The notes below the pieces were generated by a model. It was given only the letters and a program-made list of their open reading frames with translations, did not search any database and was not told the origin of the DNA. 64,000 nt of DNA from Trichoplax sp. H2. Its lineage: Eukaryota > Placozoa > Uniplacotomia > Trichoplacea. Every line of letters begins with the position of its first letter. Position 1 is the stretch's first letter. The position numbers and the translations under genes are program-made. Of this stretch, positions 1-13,100 are shown in pieces. Where the stretch lies: the NCBI GenBank assembly GCA_003344405.1, contig NOWV01000083.1, positions 1-64,000 on the forward strand, in the 5' to 3' direction.

Positions 1-520
1 TTTTTGAAGAAATGTTGAGGTAAAAAGTACTGTAAGAATCTTATACTGACCTATTGAAATAAACCCATAATCAAAGTCATCTAACAGTAGTATAAATACC
101 ATCCCTCACTCTTAGCCAATCATGCGTGATTTACTGAGACACACTGATGTCGCTTATCGAGGGGCCCTGTAGTCTCACTTGTCAATCAATAAGCTAAGTG
201 GATCGGTAGGTACAAGTGAAGTTTATTGAAAGCCCGTTAGGCTTTTATAGTAGAGCTCCGTAAGATTACAGTAATCGCGTAATACGTTAAGGTATCTGAT
301 AAGCGGTAACATACGCTGTAAAGCAGTATACAACATACACACATAATACAGTGGTAATACGGTCTAACACGTAAGATAAGCGTATAGTTTAATCTACATT
401 AATCTACATCACTTAAGGAAGGTAATCCTCACCCCGCTAGTCCGTTCGGGTCTAGCGTGACTGTTTTATTTATCACTACCGGAGCCTCACTATAACCTAC
501 TTTCCTACAGTATCTTAGGT
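1..520 (-). mobile_element. Possible LTR-like fragment (weak)
   Basis: Read on the minus strand, this patch has a TATA-like TATAAAAG (near 255-248) followed closely by an AATAAA polyadenylation-type signal (near 228-223). It also holds a stable hairpin at about 436-458, with arms CGCTAG/CTAGCG and inner CCG/CGG. Base composition is less AT-rich than the neighbouring intergenic DNA. This resembles the promoter and poly(A) arrangement of an LTR, but no second LTR, primer binding site, target duplication or reverse transcriptase reading frame is visible. It could equally be ordinary intergenic DNA. Confidence 0.18.
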
Positions 521-2551
521 TACTCTATATCAATTTGCAATTTTGATGCAAGGATTAGAACATCGTTATCGTCGTTATTTAAAAATAAGTAAAAATCAAA
601 GAATTTTTTAGATAAATTTGTGTACTTCACCGCATATTTTATTATTTATTACATGAACTTATGAGATTATTTGCAGGATCAGTCTAGTTACATTTAATTT
701 AAAAGCCACTAAGATTGAGCTATACTTTCAAAACCGACAAGGTTGAAACCTTAATCAAAATACAAGTATCAGCGTTGTTGTTAAGCATCGATTATATCTA
801 GCTTTTCACTATACAACAATTATCAGGTACTATAAAAATCGAATAAAAAATGACAAAACGGGCATTTTGTTATTAATAGCCATTTAAGATACTGTTTACT
901 GTAATATACGCAATTGGAAAATAGTGATGGAGTTACTTGATTTTTTCAAACACCATACTAACTAAAACAAAGCCAAAGCTTTTAATCTACATGTGAATGA
1001 TGATCTGACCTCGTCACTGAATCTTCTTGTTCCTCTATGCTTACTGTATACAACCCAATAACCTTATGTTTGCATGTACTGTACACTGTACAGTACAGAG
1101 TCAATGCGCCGTATGTAACGTTAACTATTACTACTATACGATAATCATTTGTATTGTTTTGTTGGCCAAGTTTTTGATGCTATCAATGGTATAAGAAAAT
1201 TAAGAATTAATACTACGTGAAATCCCATCGTTCAAACAATGATAGTAACCAAATTTTCTTCAGCCATTAGAATAGCACAAATGCAGCTCGAGACTTTTAC
1301 GGATTTTAAATGGCTTTATTTAATAGAGCAAAAATTTTCATTGAGAAAAGCTCAGAAATATTGGTTCCAATCTTGCTCCAATACATTTTTCGGTAATTAC
1401 AGATTAGTAACTAATAATACTCTCCAACCACTACATGATTACCTAACAATAATTGCTACAGTATCTAATATACGGTACGCGTAGTAGGCCTTTCTATTCT
1501 ACATAAGTATTAGATGTGGCTGTCTTAATTGAAATACAATCGATTACTAAACTGGATACTAAATTTTTGCGTGTCAGCAATTTTAAAGCAAGAATTAAGA
1601 CATAATTACTGTTTCTTAAATTCGAATTACGAAATAAAGCAAATACGTATTCGTCATTTTTGACGGAAAAAGGGCTGGAAATCAAGTCCGTCCGTAACAC
1701 TGTAAACCGTTTGTCTATACGTACTGTATGTACAGTAGTAGCAAAATTTACGATAATTTCTCATGAAACAAAGTCTGCATCTATCGGTTTTAACACAGCG
1801 ACAGCTAAAGGTATACGCAGTAGCGCCAGTACAAACATCTCAAATCAATATCATCCTTCGACATAAAACGTCATGAAAATCGCAAGTACAGCATAACACA
1901 TAGGAAGGTTGCCAATTATAATAATAATAATTATATCTATCTATATGGTTATTTTTTTATGACAGTATGCTCGCAAATGTTCAATGTATAAATAATTATA
2001 ATTAGTTACTTAAAGTCCTCCCCGTATTAATTAATTAATCAGACTATTTTAAGAAGCTGTTAATGCCCAATCTAGGAGCCGGTAATTAGATATTACGGTA
2101 AAATACTATCATATCAGAATATGTGACATAATTGAAGATTTGAGGCAATGTACGTACGAATAAGCACGGTACGCGTATTTCTGTTCTTATTAATGTAGTC
2201 ATCAATAATCGTTCGTACTTCGTACTATCGGTTGTCTGGAAATCTAATTTAAGACATGATCAGTTCATTGTATGCTATATTCATAATAGTTATAAATCGT
2301 GCTTCATGGTACAAACTCTCTTTTAAAGTTAAAAATCTAATAATTATGTATTGTTACTACACAGTATACTGTATGATACTAAAATACAGATCATGCACTC
2401 TTGATCTCTACTCGCAAATCGCTGTGGCACACTGCACAGTGAAATCACCATTGATGATCAGTACCAAAACAGATACTCGTGAATACGATATCCTGCATAG
2501 TGAATTGCTTCGCAAATAGGCTTGAAAGCGAATAGATAAATCGGGTATCGA
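521..2551. other. Intergenic DNA without recognisable gene
   Basis: About 2 kb of AT-rich DNA. The open frames are short, start at arbitrary codons and show no family resemblance or consistent splice phasing. One isolated TACTGTACAGTAC-type palindrome lies at about 1075-1100. Nothing else can be supported. Confidence 0.6.
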
Positions 2552-3191
2552 TTACTGATTGAATCCGGTTATTGCATGAAATTTATCCACCACCTCAGAA
2601 TATTTTAGGTTGGAGGTATTAATGCTATGCTTAGTACCATCAGCTAAAACAATCCAAAAAAGTAGATAAAGTCAGAATTTTGATTTTAATTAGCGCTATA
2701 AGGGAATTAATTAAGACTTAAACTTGCTGTTCTGATATTGTTGCAATACGACTACAAAGTTTGAAATACATCTAGGACACATACGTATTACTGGATTACG
2801 ATACGTGTAATAGAATAGTCATAGCGTAGTTGAAGTTTACAGATACTTTATTTGACAATTAAAAAAATCATCTTACATAAAGCAACTTGGATAGTTGGCT
2901 CGGAGTCGTCATTCTTCACCTGAGTGCGAATGATACACTTAGTGTTGGATTCCGCAACCTTCTTCCCATATAGACATCGTAAAAACTCTCTGTCAAGAAG
3001 ATATATCGAATATAAAATGGAAAGTGTTAGCCTGTTAATATAACAAAGCAGTTAAAATAAAAATACTAGTGCAGTAGAGCATCTGCAAATACTCATCGAA
3101 CAGACCTTGCAGATTTCGATCTCAAATCAAAACTGCAAAATGATACGTTAATTCTACCAGCGTTAGTCAAATTGATCAATCGTGCCGACAT
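2552..3191 (-). CDS. MRPL53: Mitochondrial large ribosomal subunit protein mL53
   Basis: Three exons on the minus strand: 3191-3106, 2989-2877, 2643-2552. They join in phase (2, then 1) to a 96-residue protein; human mL53 is about 112. mL53 is an animal-specific component of the mitochondrial 39S subunit with a thioredoxin-like fold. The N-terminus (INVSFCSFD) aligns with the family's VRVQFCPFE strand. The middle exon carries NDDSEPTIQV (human HDGSEPCVDV), and the last exon begins SDGTKHSI (human GDGHRLIM) and ends in a helix rich in hydrophobics. Splice sites are GT-AG. The start is the first ATG of exon 1. It lies head to head with SSRP1, 1.8 kb away, with palindrome arrays between them. 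The identification is by remembered alignment; the match is short but spread over all three exons. Confidence 0.82.
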
Positions 3192-3380
3192 TTTAAGTTC
3201 ACAACTAAATCACAACTACGGTATCATTAGACTAAAGAAATCAAGCAGGGGCTTTTACACTACTGTACACTGGTGCAATCTCCTTAACTTAATCAACCCG
3301 TAAAGAAAGCAGGAAACAAGACTACAACAGCAGGTCGATCGAAGCTTTTACTTAGACTTGTGCAGTGTGCAATCTCCAAA

Positions 3381-4345
3381 TACTGTACAGTACTGTATTG
3401 TAGATTTGCCTACCGTACAGTACGTACTGTACAGTACAGTACAATACTGTACTAGTACAGTACAGTAGAATCCACGCTGTGTACCAAACACTGTACTGTA
3501 CAGTACAGGGTGTGGAAAGTCATTTGATATTTAAAGTGCCATTTAAATGACAGTACTGTAGGTACAGTATGAGTTTACGAAATCTTTACAATATCTTGTA
3601 ACAGTCTACCATTGACCACTAGTACAGTACTGTACTGTACTTGTACAGTACAGTGTACAGTATTCCATCACTGTGCTACGGTGCAGGCTGTGCAGCTGTG
3701 CAGTGTGCAGTACAGTACAATATCGTCCAGTGACGTCCAGTGTCAGTAATCTCAGTATCATGGATTGTAGTACTAGATGCATCTGGTAGTCCATCGATCA
3801 GTGTCAGTACATATAAGTGCTCCATATAGTGGGCAAACTCTATCATGGACTATATTCCTAGATGCCTCTGGAAGTTCATCGGTCAGTGTTAGTGCATACT
3901 GTATGCTATTATTGCTATCCATGAGAGCAAGGGAACGCATTCCAACTACTGCGCAAACTCTATCATGGACTATAGCATCAGACGCATCTGGCAGTCCATC
4001 GGTCAGTATCAGACTGTCAGTACATACTGTAATGCCTACGCGCCAAAAATCTTGTTATGAATTCACTAACTGCACTCTGTCGGTTTATTTAATTAATTAA
4101 TTAAAAGTGTGGCGTTTTAATATGGTGATAAACTTACCACGGCGGTGTACAGTACAGTACAGTACTGTATGTGTATGTGTAACTATACTACAGTGTACAG
4201 TACTGTAGACGCGGTAAAACCTACTGTACTGTACTGTACTGTATTGTACACTGTCGCTGAAATACTTATCAGTAGGGTAGGTGTACAGTACCGTATGTGC
4301 AGTATCTGAACCGCAAGAAAGCAATCTGAGTCATACTGTACTGTA
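3381..4345. repeat. TACTGTAC/GTACAGTA palindrome arrays
   Basis: Dense runs of the self-complementary unit TACTGTACAGTA and its permutations occur at about 3381-3510, 3553-3720 and 4146-4345. Spacers are irregular, so this is not a simple head-to-tail microsatellite: direct and inverted copies alternate and can fold on themselves. The first block begins about 190 bp upstream of the mL53 start codon. The last block lies about 0.7-0.9 kb upstream of the SSRP1 start. Confidence 0.85.
3758..4030. repeat. Three-copy degenerate tandem repeat with an open frame
   Basis: Three diverged copies of a roughly 55-60 bp unit begin at 3758, 3843 and 3963. In each, the plus strand reads a variant of SWTI..DASGS.SVS. 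Copies 2 and 3 are in the same frame, 120 nt apart, within a stop-free stretch from 3777 to 4100. The DASGS codons differ among copies at third positions only (GAT/GAC, GCA/GCC, GGT/GGA/GGC). No splice partners or known family were found, so a coding role is unproven. Confidence 0.6.
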
Positions 4346-5034
4346 CCCTACAGCAAGTCTGCAAATTGTACAATCTTTCGACGCTTTTGCACTTAGCAGG
4401 ACCTACAACTTTGACGAAAAAGAAATCAGAATATTGGCTTATTAGCCTATTACATATATACTTGATCCTATATTTACCATATTTTATAGTTCATGGTAAG
4501 TTAATTAATTTGTACAAAGTCTGTTCTTTATGCTTGCCCGATATACTGTTGTATACTGTATACAGTGTGCAGTACAGGCACTGTTCAGACACTAGAGCTT
4601 TCAGCCATGTTTTCATCCTGCCACTGCCCATCGCTGACGATAGCTGCATTTCCAAGGAATATTTGTTCTCGTGGTCCAAATACTGACATAATCGTACCTT
4701 TTGAGATTCTATTTTAATTGATCACTTATGAAGTAGACAATATCTACGGTATTTAGATGCGCTTTGTTTTGAGAATCATAGGAATTAACGTAGGAACCTA
4801 TCATTTAATCATAATAGTTTTGTAATCCAGAATATTGATTCTTTTCGAATTTCCTGAGTGATTTTCAGAACTGTGTTGTATACTTAGATAAGCAAACTTT
4901 TAAAAATATTATAATGATTTTCTGTTGTATTGCCTTAACATGGATGCATGTAAAATAAAACTATATTAGCACATATTTAAGTATAATCCTTTGGTTTGCA
5001 TTTATACAATAGCGCAAAGCGAACACATGAAAAC

Positions 5035-8000
5035 ATGGCCATAGATAGTTTAGACTTTGAAGAAGTTTTCGTACTGAACCATGGCATATTGGTATAAAGT
5101 TTGCATATTTACTAAGTTTTAACCTAGAAATACGGTAGTCCTTTCTGTATATTGTAGTGCACAGTGCTATTCATTCTTAGTATTACTGTTATTGATTAAT
5201 TTGTCATAGTCAATGAAGACTAAATATTTCTTCTATGTTTGATGTTTCTCTTCATACACAAAGAACCCAGGCAGATTGAAATTATCTGCGAAAGACATTC
5301 TCTTCAAGGCTTCCAAGACTGGCAAAGTCGATAAGATTATGGCCGGTCAATTGATGAATGCCAGTTGGTTTCGTGCCGCACGTGGTTACGAATTACGCTT
5401 GGCCTTAGCGTCAGGAGTCATTTACAAATTTGAAGGCTTCAAGGAAGCGGTAACAAGTGCTGTGCAAATTTTTTTATAAATTATTAACGAAAAATTGTTC
5501 ATCAAGTGTTACAGTACTCTCCTGTGTAATTTTAATCTTTCTATATCGGATAAACACGGAATATGAAATATGGAAACTATTGTACGCAAAAAAATAGAAA
5601 TTAAATGCTTCTCGGCTATGAATTAACCTTGCAGTACTAATATTAATACGCGTAAACGTTTCCTCTTGATTATGAAGTTATATTACTTTGAAAGTGGCAG
5701 AACGCATGATTGCAGTTATACATCTTGATTTATTTTAGATTCATCGACCTTTTACGTATCTATCTTGGCAAGTCATATATTTCATTATGTTAAACTGCAA
5801 ATGTTTTATCTTTATAACAGGATTACGATAAGCTTGCTGACTTATTCTCAGGCAATTATAATATACAATTGGAAGAAAAGGAACTTTCTGTAAAAGGTTT
5901 CAATTGGGGCAATCATAGCTTTGAAGGTACATATAAAAATCCTCACGTTCAAGTCTTGATGATACGATGTTGTCGATTTTGATACTCGTACAGTAATACG
6001 TACATTACTGAAACTATTTTCAGTAATTGTGATCGTTTGTGGGATTTGCTATCTTATCAGCGCTACAAAGGCATGTCTTAATCACAGAATTAAAATAAAA
6101 GCGCATTGGTCTAGGTTACCTTCGACTTTTGCCGAACATAGTTTAAAACTTTAAACAGTATGATCGATTTGATTATCATTATCAAAGAAATATACCTGTT
6201 ATGATAGCTATTTCGGCAAACTACTCGATTGAAATCCTCCATTCACTGTATAGTTGTTAACATCGAAGATACTGTAACTTTTTTGCTCTCATTTGATTAA
6301 TTAGAAACTGATTTCATTCTGTTAGGCTCTTCACTGTCTTTAAACTCTGATTCCAGTATGACGTACGAAATTCCTCTGAATGAAGTCTGCAGGTCGACTG
6401 TCGGTAAAAATGAAGTCACTTTAGAATTTCATCAACACGATGATGCACAGGTATCTCTAATGGAAATGAGATTCCATTTGCCTGCTACCAATAATGAGGA
6501 TGAAGACTATGTCCAGACGTTTAACGAAAAGGTCTTAGCCAAAGCAACTATTATACAAGCAACTGGTGATGCCATAGCAGAATTTACGGAAGTATCTTGT
6601 TTAACGCCTAGGTATTTTAGTACGATAAAACTGGTGTTCAATTCTCGGATAATCGTGTATAATTTTTTTTAGTACAGTTACTACGAGATCAAAATATAAT
6701 TAATGCTTTAACATGAATGGAAACTGTATGCTAAACTAATTATACTCAAAAATTTATATTATGATACACTATAGGGGCAGATATAACATCAAATTGTTCC
6801 CTACTTTTATACAACTTCATGGCAAAACGTACGATTATAAAATAGCGCTAACATCCATTCTCAGAATGTTTTTACTTCCTCATCCCGACGAACGCCACTT
6901 TTTTTTCGTGGTAGGATACATCATGATAATTGTATTGATTAATAGCTGTAAAAAATCTACAGTATTTTCATCTTGCAGCGGTCAGACTTACTGTAATCGG
7001 TAAATTGATTTAAAATATAAATTAATCATAAAAATAACATAACGTATATGCACATCATTGTCCTTCTTAGTTTACCCTTGACCCACCGCTAAAGCAAGGC
7101 CAGACTAGATATCCATTTTTTATAATACAATTTATTAAAGAAGAGGAAATATCCTTTGATCTCAATCTTTCACAGTAAGAATTGAACTTTGGCTTATTCA
7201 TCCATGCATTTATGATTACCTCACATTAGACAGACTGCAATATAAATGCATAACTTTTACTTTTGGATAACTATCAGGGAAGAGCTAAATCAAAAATACG
7301 AAAACAAAGTCAATAAAACAATGGAAGGGCCAATTTATGAGATTTTTAGTCGACTCTTGAAAGCTCTAACTGACAGAAAGATTACTTTACCTGGCGCTTT
7401 CATCGGGTAAAGCTACCAATGAAAATGAACCCTAAATTAATACTATATTAACTAATTATTGTTACTTCTTGTAAACAGGAGCACAAAATCATCTTCAGTT
7501 TCCTGTTCCCATAAAAATTCCTCAGGTTTTTTGTATCCATTGTCCCGTGGATTTATATACGTACACAAGCCTCCAGTGCATATTCGACCTGATGAAATTG
7601 TCTGTGTAAATTTTGCGCGCGTTTCTGGAGGTGGAACGATTAAGACCTTTGATTTTGAAGTAATAACAAAGAACAGTGTTATTTACACATTCAGTAATAT
7701 TGATAAGTACGTTCAGCTACGGAAGCCACTGTGATTGAGCTAATTCTTGTCAAGTGTTTAAGGGCTAATGCTAATGTTTACTGTGAAACGAAATTGTAAT
7801 TTCTTCATAGGAGCGACTATACGCCGCTTTATGATTATACGAAGAAGAATAACTTACCAATTAAGAATAAAGGACTGAAGGTTATTTAACGTTATCTTAC
7901 ATCAATAGCGTCATTAGCTATTGTTAATATTTTATTAAATCTTAATAGAGACAATCACACAAAGATGAACTATTAGATTCTGAAGATGAAGATGATCAAG

Positions 8001-9391
8001 ATCATTACCTAGCTCGAGTAAAAGCTGAAGGGGAAGAAAAGACTACTATGGCGGAAGAAGGAGAAGAATCAGATTCCACAGATGATGGTCAGTCTTAAAA
8101 AGGCAGCTTATTACCATCGATTCATTCAGTATTCGTAAATTACGGACGTAACGAATTTATTATTGTCTACTCGCAGAGGACGAGGATTTTAATCCAGACG
8201 AAAGTAGTGACAATAGTATAGCGGAGGAGTAAGTAATCTATATAAGAAGAACACCGCACAGACTATGGTCAAGACCGTATAATTGGATTTAAGTTCAATT
8301 TACTATTATATTATCAGGTATGATACAGATGCTATTAACTCATCGGATAGCGACTATGAGGAAAATCAAGGGAAAAGAAAGAAAGCCATTCCAGTCCCAA
8401 GAGAATTTAGGGCCGGCAAAAAAGCGAAGGTAAAATATCGTGCTAAAGGTTATATTCACTTATATACCTTTATTTCTTTGCTATTACTCACGAGTAAGTT
8501 AAGATTTTAATAAAACTTCAAATTTTGTTTAGAAGAAAAATGAAGTAAAACCAGCGAAAAAAGTCAAAAATGCTAGGGATCCAAACTTACCAAAAAGACC
8601 ACTTTCCGGTTATATGCTTTGGCTCCAAAAGCAGAGAGATAGAATTAAGAACGAAAACCCTTCGTTTACTGTTGCAGAGGTTGCCAAAAAAGCAGGAGAG
8701 ATATGGAAATCACTAAAGGAAGAAGAGAAGAAGGTTTGTCAAGTGTTCATATCATCTAATTTTAAATTGTTCTCACCAACTGCGGTTATGGCATAGAAAT
8801 GGAATAACGAATCAGCTAAACTCAAGGAACAGTATAACAAAGATATGGCAGAGTACAATGAACAAAATCAAACTAAGGCTACTACTTCCAAAAGGTATTC
8901 ACAGTCAAAATTTAATCCGAGCTATTATAGAACAGATCTTGAAAGATTTTTGTCTATTCTCTTTTTGAAATAGTAAAAAGGCAACGCCTAAGAAATCTTC
9001 GAAATCACCAAGTAATTCTAATTGCTAGATAGCTGATTTGTAATTATGAGACTGTCTTTCAAATACATTATCTACTGATGCAGTATATACGACTATATAG
9101 CCCAAAATTACTAAATACTATAATATTAAAGTCTTCTTAAATTATGATGATCTACAGTGAAGTATAAAAGTGCAGAATACGTTGACACTGATACCTCAAG
9201 CGAGAGCTCTTCGGAAGAAGGTATTCCTTCAACTGATTCTGTAATTGTAATTTTCTTACTTCTAAAACTCGTGACATAAATTAGATTTTTGCTATTATTT
9301 AACTAATGCAGAATCTGAACAAGAAAGCAAGATAAAAAGCGCAGAATTTGTAGACACGTCTGAAGATACCAGCGATAGCTCGGATGAATAA
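5035..9391 (+). CDS. SSRP1: FACT complex subunit SSRP1 (HMG-box histone chaperone)
   Basis: Seventeen exons: 5035-5091, 5264-5449, 5821-5926, 6326-6611, 6775-6910, 7071-7174, 7278-7406, 7479-7706, 7811-7880, 7949-8087, 8177-8228, 8318-8429, 8533-8733, 8797-8894, 8974-9011, 9158-9220, 9312-9391. All GT-AG and in phase, they give 694 residues (human 709). With SPT16 this protein forms FACT, which loosens and reassembles nucleosomes during transcription and replication. The order is: N-terminal POB3/PH-like region (about 1-180, with [10 protein letters not shown]); central tandem-PH region (about 190-435, with [13 protein letters not shown] and [13 protein letters not shown]); acidic segment (about 440-500); basic linker; one HMG box (about 551-622, [15 protein letters not shown], ending near the EYN motif); serine/acidic tail. 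As in animal SSRP1, and unlike yeast Pob3, the HMG box is fused. Exons 16 and 17 encode two similar tail units ([16 protein letters not shown]). The start is the first ATG, giving [11 protein letters not shown], comparable to other SSRP1 N-termini. Confidence 0.97.
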
Positions 9392-9861
9392 TGTTGATTA
9401 TGTTCTTTTAAACCGATAAACATTTCAGCTTTTGCAATATTATGATCCTCGCTTATTACTTTTGTACAGATCTGAATTGTACATTCTTTATAGGTATCGT
9501 TCAGTTGTCAATATTAATATTAACGTACTGATTTGTATAACATTCTGTTGTAGCGTATAATGATCATAACAGCCATTAAAATTCTATGTACAGTATCTTA
9601 AGCGGTGTAGGACATTCGGTGGAAAAAAAGGTATCTTGTATCGGTTAACGCATCTAAATGGATCGATACATCATCGTGCTATATTTATAATTAGTGCATG
9701 CTACAAGTAGTACCTTTTACTGAAGTAATCCACCTTAAAAATCTTCCATTTGGAGTCGTATTTACAGTTTGTTAATATTATTCCCTCAATGACAAATATC
9801 CATACATCTTCACATGACCGACACATTTGTCCTTGCAGTCAAACCCGACGTGATTTTATCG
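9392..9861. other. Tail-to-tail spacer after SSRP1
   Basis: About 470 bp of AT-rich DNA between the SSRP1 stop and the last exon of the small minus-strand gene. No canonical AATAAA stands out close to the SSRP1 stop, and no coding segment is seen. Confidence 0.5.
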
Positions 9862-10111
9862 TCAAGTATAGTAGGTTTTAATCTTCCGCACTTTGAGTGA
9901 ATGATGTACCTATATGCGCAGAAAATTACTGATGAACACGTTCTAACCTACTGAAGATGAATAGAAAGAAACAAAGAATACTTACAAGCATGAAGGTCAC
10001 TTCATGATCCACCTTGCCATTTTCTTTCCGAAATCTTGCCATCTTATTCATCTCAGAATAATATCTATGCGTAATTCCTAGGTATAATGCAGGCGTAATT
10101 GTAAAACTTTT
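9862..10111 (-). CDS. Small membrane-type protein, possibly complex I NDUFB1 (MNLL), partial
   Basis: Two exons on the minus strand can be supported: 10111-9986 (42 codons, phase 0 at both ends, flanked by CCTAG and GTAAGT) and 9909-9862 (15 codons and a stop). The first reads a short hydrophobic stretch (TITPALYLGI) followed by charged YYSEMNKMARFRKEN and then HEVTF. The spacing from Pro to Phe-Arg (20 residues) and the EVT-aromatic ending match the small complex I subunit NDUFB1 (PMGFVIG...TAFRNKS...EEVTW), an inner mitochondrial membrane protein. The 5' exon is not settled: short ATG exons ending in phase 0 exist near 10.3 kb, but none is compelling. The function is a weak inference; the exon itself looks real from its splice sites and composition. 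Confidence 0.38.
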
Positions 10112-13100
10112 CTAGGATTAACCTATATAGTGATGAGATATCTTCAGATCCTTAGAATAATACATTTGCAATACAATAAGCGAAGTGGTTACACCCCAAA
10201 AGTTACAGCTTTAATGTGTGTACCATTATAAATTGTATCCGTCTCGAAAAGTTGTCTTCATTTCTCTGATTAGGGAGCACATTAAGAGATTTTATCGTAA
10301 GGAGTACCATGAAATTATGCATATCAATTTTTAAGAACTATTATAAATTGTATCGATGCAATATATTTTGTTAATTACATCAATTACATTGTAGTACTGC
10401 ATATGTTAAAGACGTATAAGTCTATCAAGATACAGTAAAAGATAAATTAACTAATTGGATTAAAATTATTGTAGTAACTGTCAATTATCAGTAAGGTATT
10501 CGTAACTAAGTTTTCGTGAATCTAAAGACGAGTACGTAGCACCAATAGGAATGTAGAAAGCACAGGTATGTTTCGATATCAAACAAATATAAATCCTATA
10601 AGGCTAAGAACTTGATAATACCGACGGAATGGAAATATACATTCAAATTTTCAAGAAATGACAGCTATAGTTGTCTATTGTGCGTAAACAAGAAACATTT
10701 CTATCACGCGGACAAATGAGTACATCTTATTATACACAATTATCTACTAATATGTCTTTTGAGTTTCTAATGTATACTTACGAAATTATGTAAGCGCGTA
10801 TAACTGATGATGACCATGACAAATTAATAAAAAGATATGATTAACGACTAAAATGCATCCTTGCTTGGAATCATCAGATTACTCTGTACTATCAAATGAA
10901 GGCATTCCATATGAGTTAAAAAATAACGATTTAATAAAAGACATTTCTTTCAATTATTTTCTATGAAAATTCCTCTGCAAGACAAACACCAAACGATAAC
11001 GTGATTCAATTTGTCTAAGACTATAATTACAATTAATAATATACTAAGGCAAATTTAGCAATAACCTTAAATAATTGTAAATTTAAACATAACTCCTTCC
11101 GTTTCTGATAACTGTGGAAATTATAAATTAGGTTGAAAAGATTGGAAAATTAGTATAAAGAAATTTACGATTTAATCACTATCAAATCTGTTTTATTCCT
11201 AACAGCAATTTTAAACGAGAATTATACTGCACGTTTGCTGACGGACTAATATTTTAGATCTTTCAAGAAGCTCTATTATTGCCTGCTATGTTGCTAAAAA
11301 GCGTTTAACTTAATTATCTAAAAGCAAAAAATGATGCTGCAAGTCCTTAACTTTACTAATCCAGATATTTCTGCAGATGTAAAATTCAACTAAATGAATG
11401 TGCATACGCATACCAAATATGAAGGCTATTGTTACACAAATTTTTAGGCCTAAATTGCAAGTTTTTAAAGACATTTAATATTATTATTTATAGAAAATTC
11501 CTTCTTATTATAGCATCCACAATATTGAACAAAATTACACTGAATGAGATAATGATTAAGAACGCTTATAAACCTCATTTATTTCATGATCTCATCATAT
11601 AGTAAAAGTTATAAGGTGTGATACGATTGCTCAGATATAAGAGTGAAGCTGAAAAATAACTTCCCTAGTAAAATTATCGCTTCAAATTTATTCAATAAAG
11701 CAAATCATGGTTCTGTTATTAAATTTTTTAAATAACTTAATAATTTAGCCATTAATTCTATTAATGATCTCCGAAGTCGCTTATATTTCTATCAAAATCT
11801 TGAACTTTTCACAGTTAATATATGATAAATTAAGCTGAATATCATTGATGAAATAATATCTATAACCAATATTCAACGATTATCTAGATATCTAATAATA
11901 CCAGAGGAATATACGTATACTTGTATCTCTTTAACATCAACTAATCTAAACTTAAACATTGTATCATATTAGCATTTAACTTGGAAAAAATTTAAACGAT
12001 GTTTTTATTTTCTAAATCTTATAAGCAAACCTTGTAACGAACAGAAAAATATTGTAAAGTATATAATTGAGGGAAGAATTGTAACCTTTCAATTACCTAC
12101 AATGAGCAAATTACAGTCTCATTAACTTATCTTCGTTAATAAGGTATCTTCAAATTAAGAAAAACCAATCCTTAGAGTATTAAATAAAATCTTTATTGCA
12201 AAGTACCTCTAACAAGTACTATTCTTATAGGGCATAAGGTTACTCCCATGGAATTTTGAATTCATTGCTATATAATCGCAATAGTTATGATCTGACTCAA
12301 AAGAAATGAAAGTTTTTGTTATCTCTAATTTGAAATAAATTATTCTATTTACCTAATAACGGATACGAGAATATCGGATACTTGGTACCGAATAGTATAA
12401 TTTATATATTTAATGTTGATAGTGTTAAAGAAGAAACTTTTCGTCATACTATATTCTAATTGAGAAAATCAACATCAAATTCTGTTTGATGATTGCAGCT
12501 GCGTATAATTTGAAAGAAACAAAACTTTTAATTGTTAGTTACCGGACTACTGGTCTCAGATAAATTAATCATCAGCATATTCTTAGATAAGTAATCGTAA
12601 GGAAACCATATTACGACAGATATACAACAAAAGTTACTCCATAGCATTAATTTAATCCTAGGTAAAATCAAGATATTAGATAATAGCCTATATCACAAGA
12701 ATGGGTAATTGATACCGCCTAGAACTTGAAAAACCTTCTGATATATGCTCATTTAAACGTAAGCGTCAGGCTATGGCTAGGGGCGCTACACTAGTATGAC
12801 ATAGATGTACAAACACGTTCAATTAAAGTAGTTGAAATCGGCATATGAGAAGTGCGGTAACGCCTATATGTAATAAAAATATAGACAGGAGCACCTACAT
12901 TTATGTCGTATCTAAATTTATAAGCTACATCTTAAGAAATCAATGTCACACTGTAGCAAGCTTTAGCAACTATAAGTTTTTACATGAAGATAATTTAGGC
13001 TACTCACAGAACACCCATGAATTACTGTATTTCATTCTTATTATCGTGTAACACTGCGTCATTACTCCGTTTAAATTTATTCTTCATCACGACATAACTT

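Larger units (their letters stand above)
3192..5034. other. Divergent intergenic region between MRPL53 and SSRP1
   Basis: This shared upstream region of two divergently transcribed genes is dominated by palindromic TACTGTAC arrays and a tandem repeat, both listed separately. From 4.40 to 4.69 kb it holds a stretch open on both strands with somewhat higher GC. On the minus strand this starts after a plausible acceptor at about 4689 and reads a 31-residue tail. No partner exon was found, so no gene is called. Confidence 0.5.
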
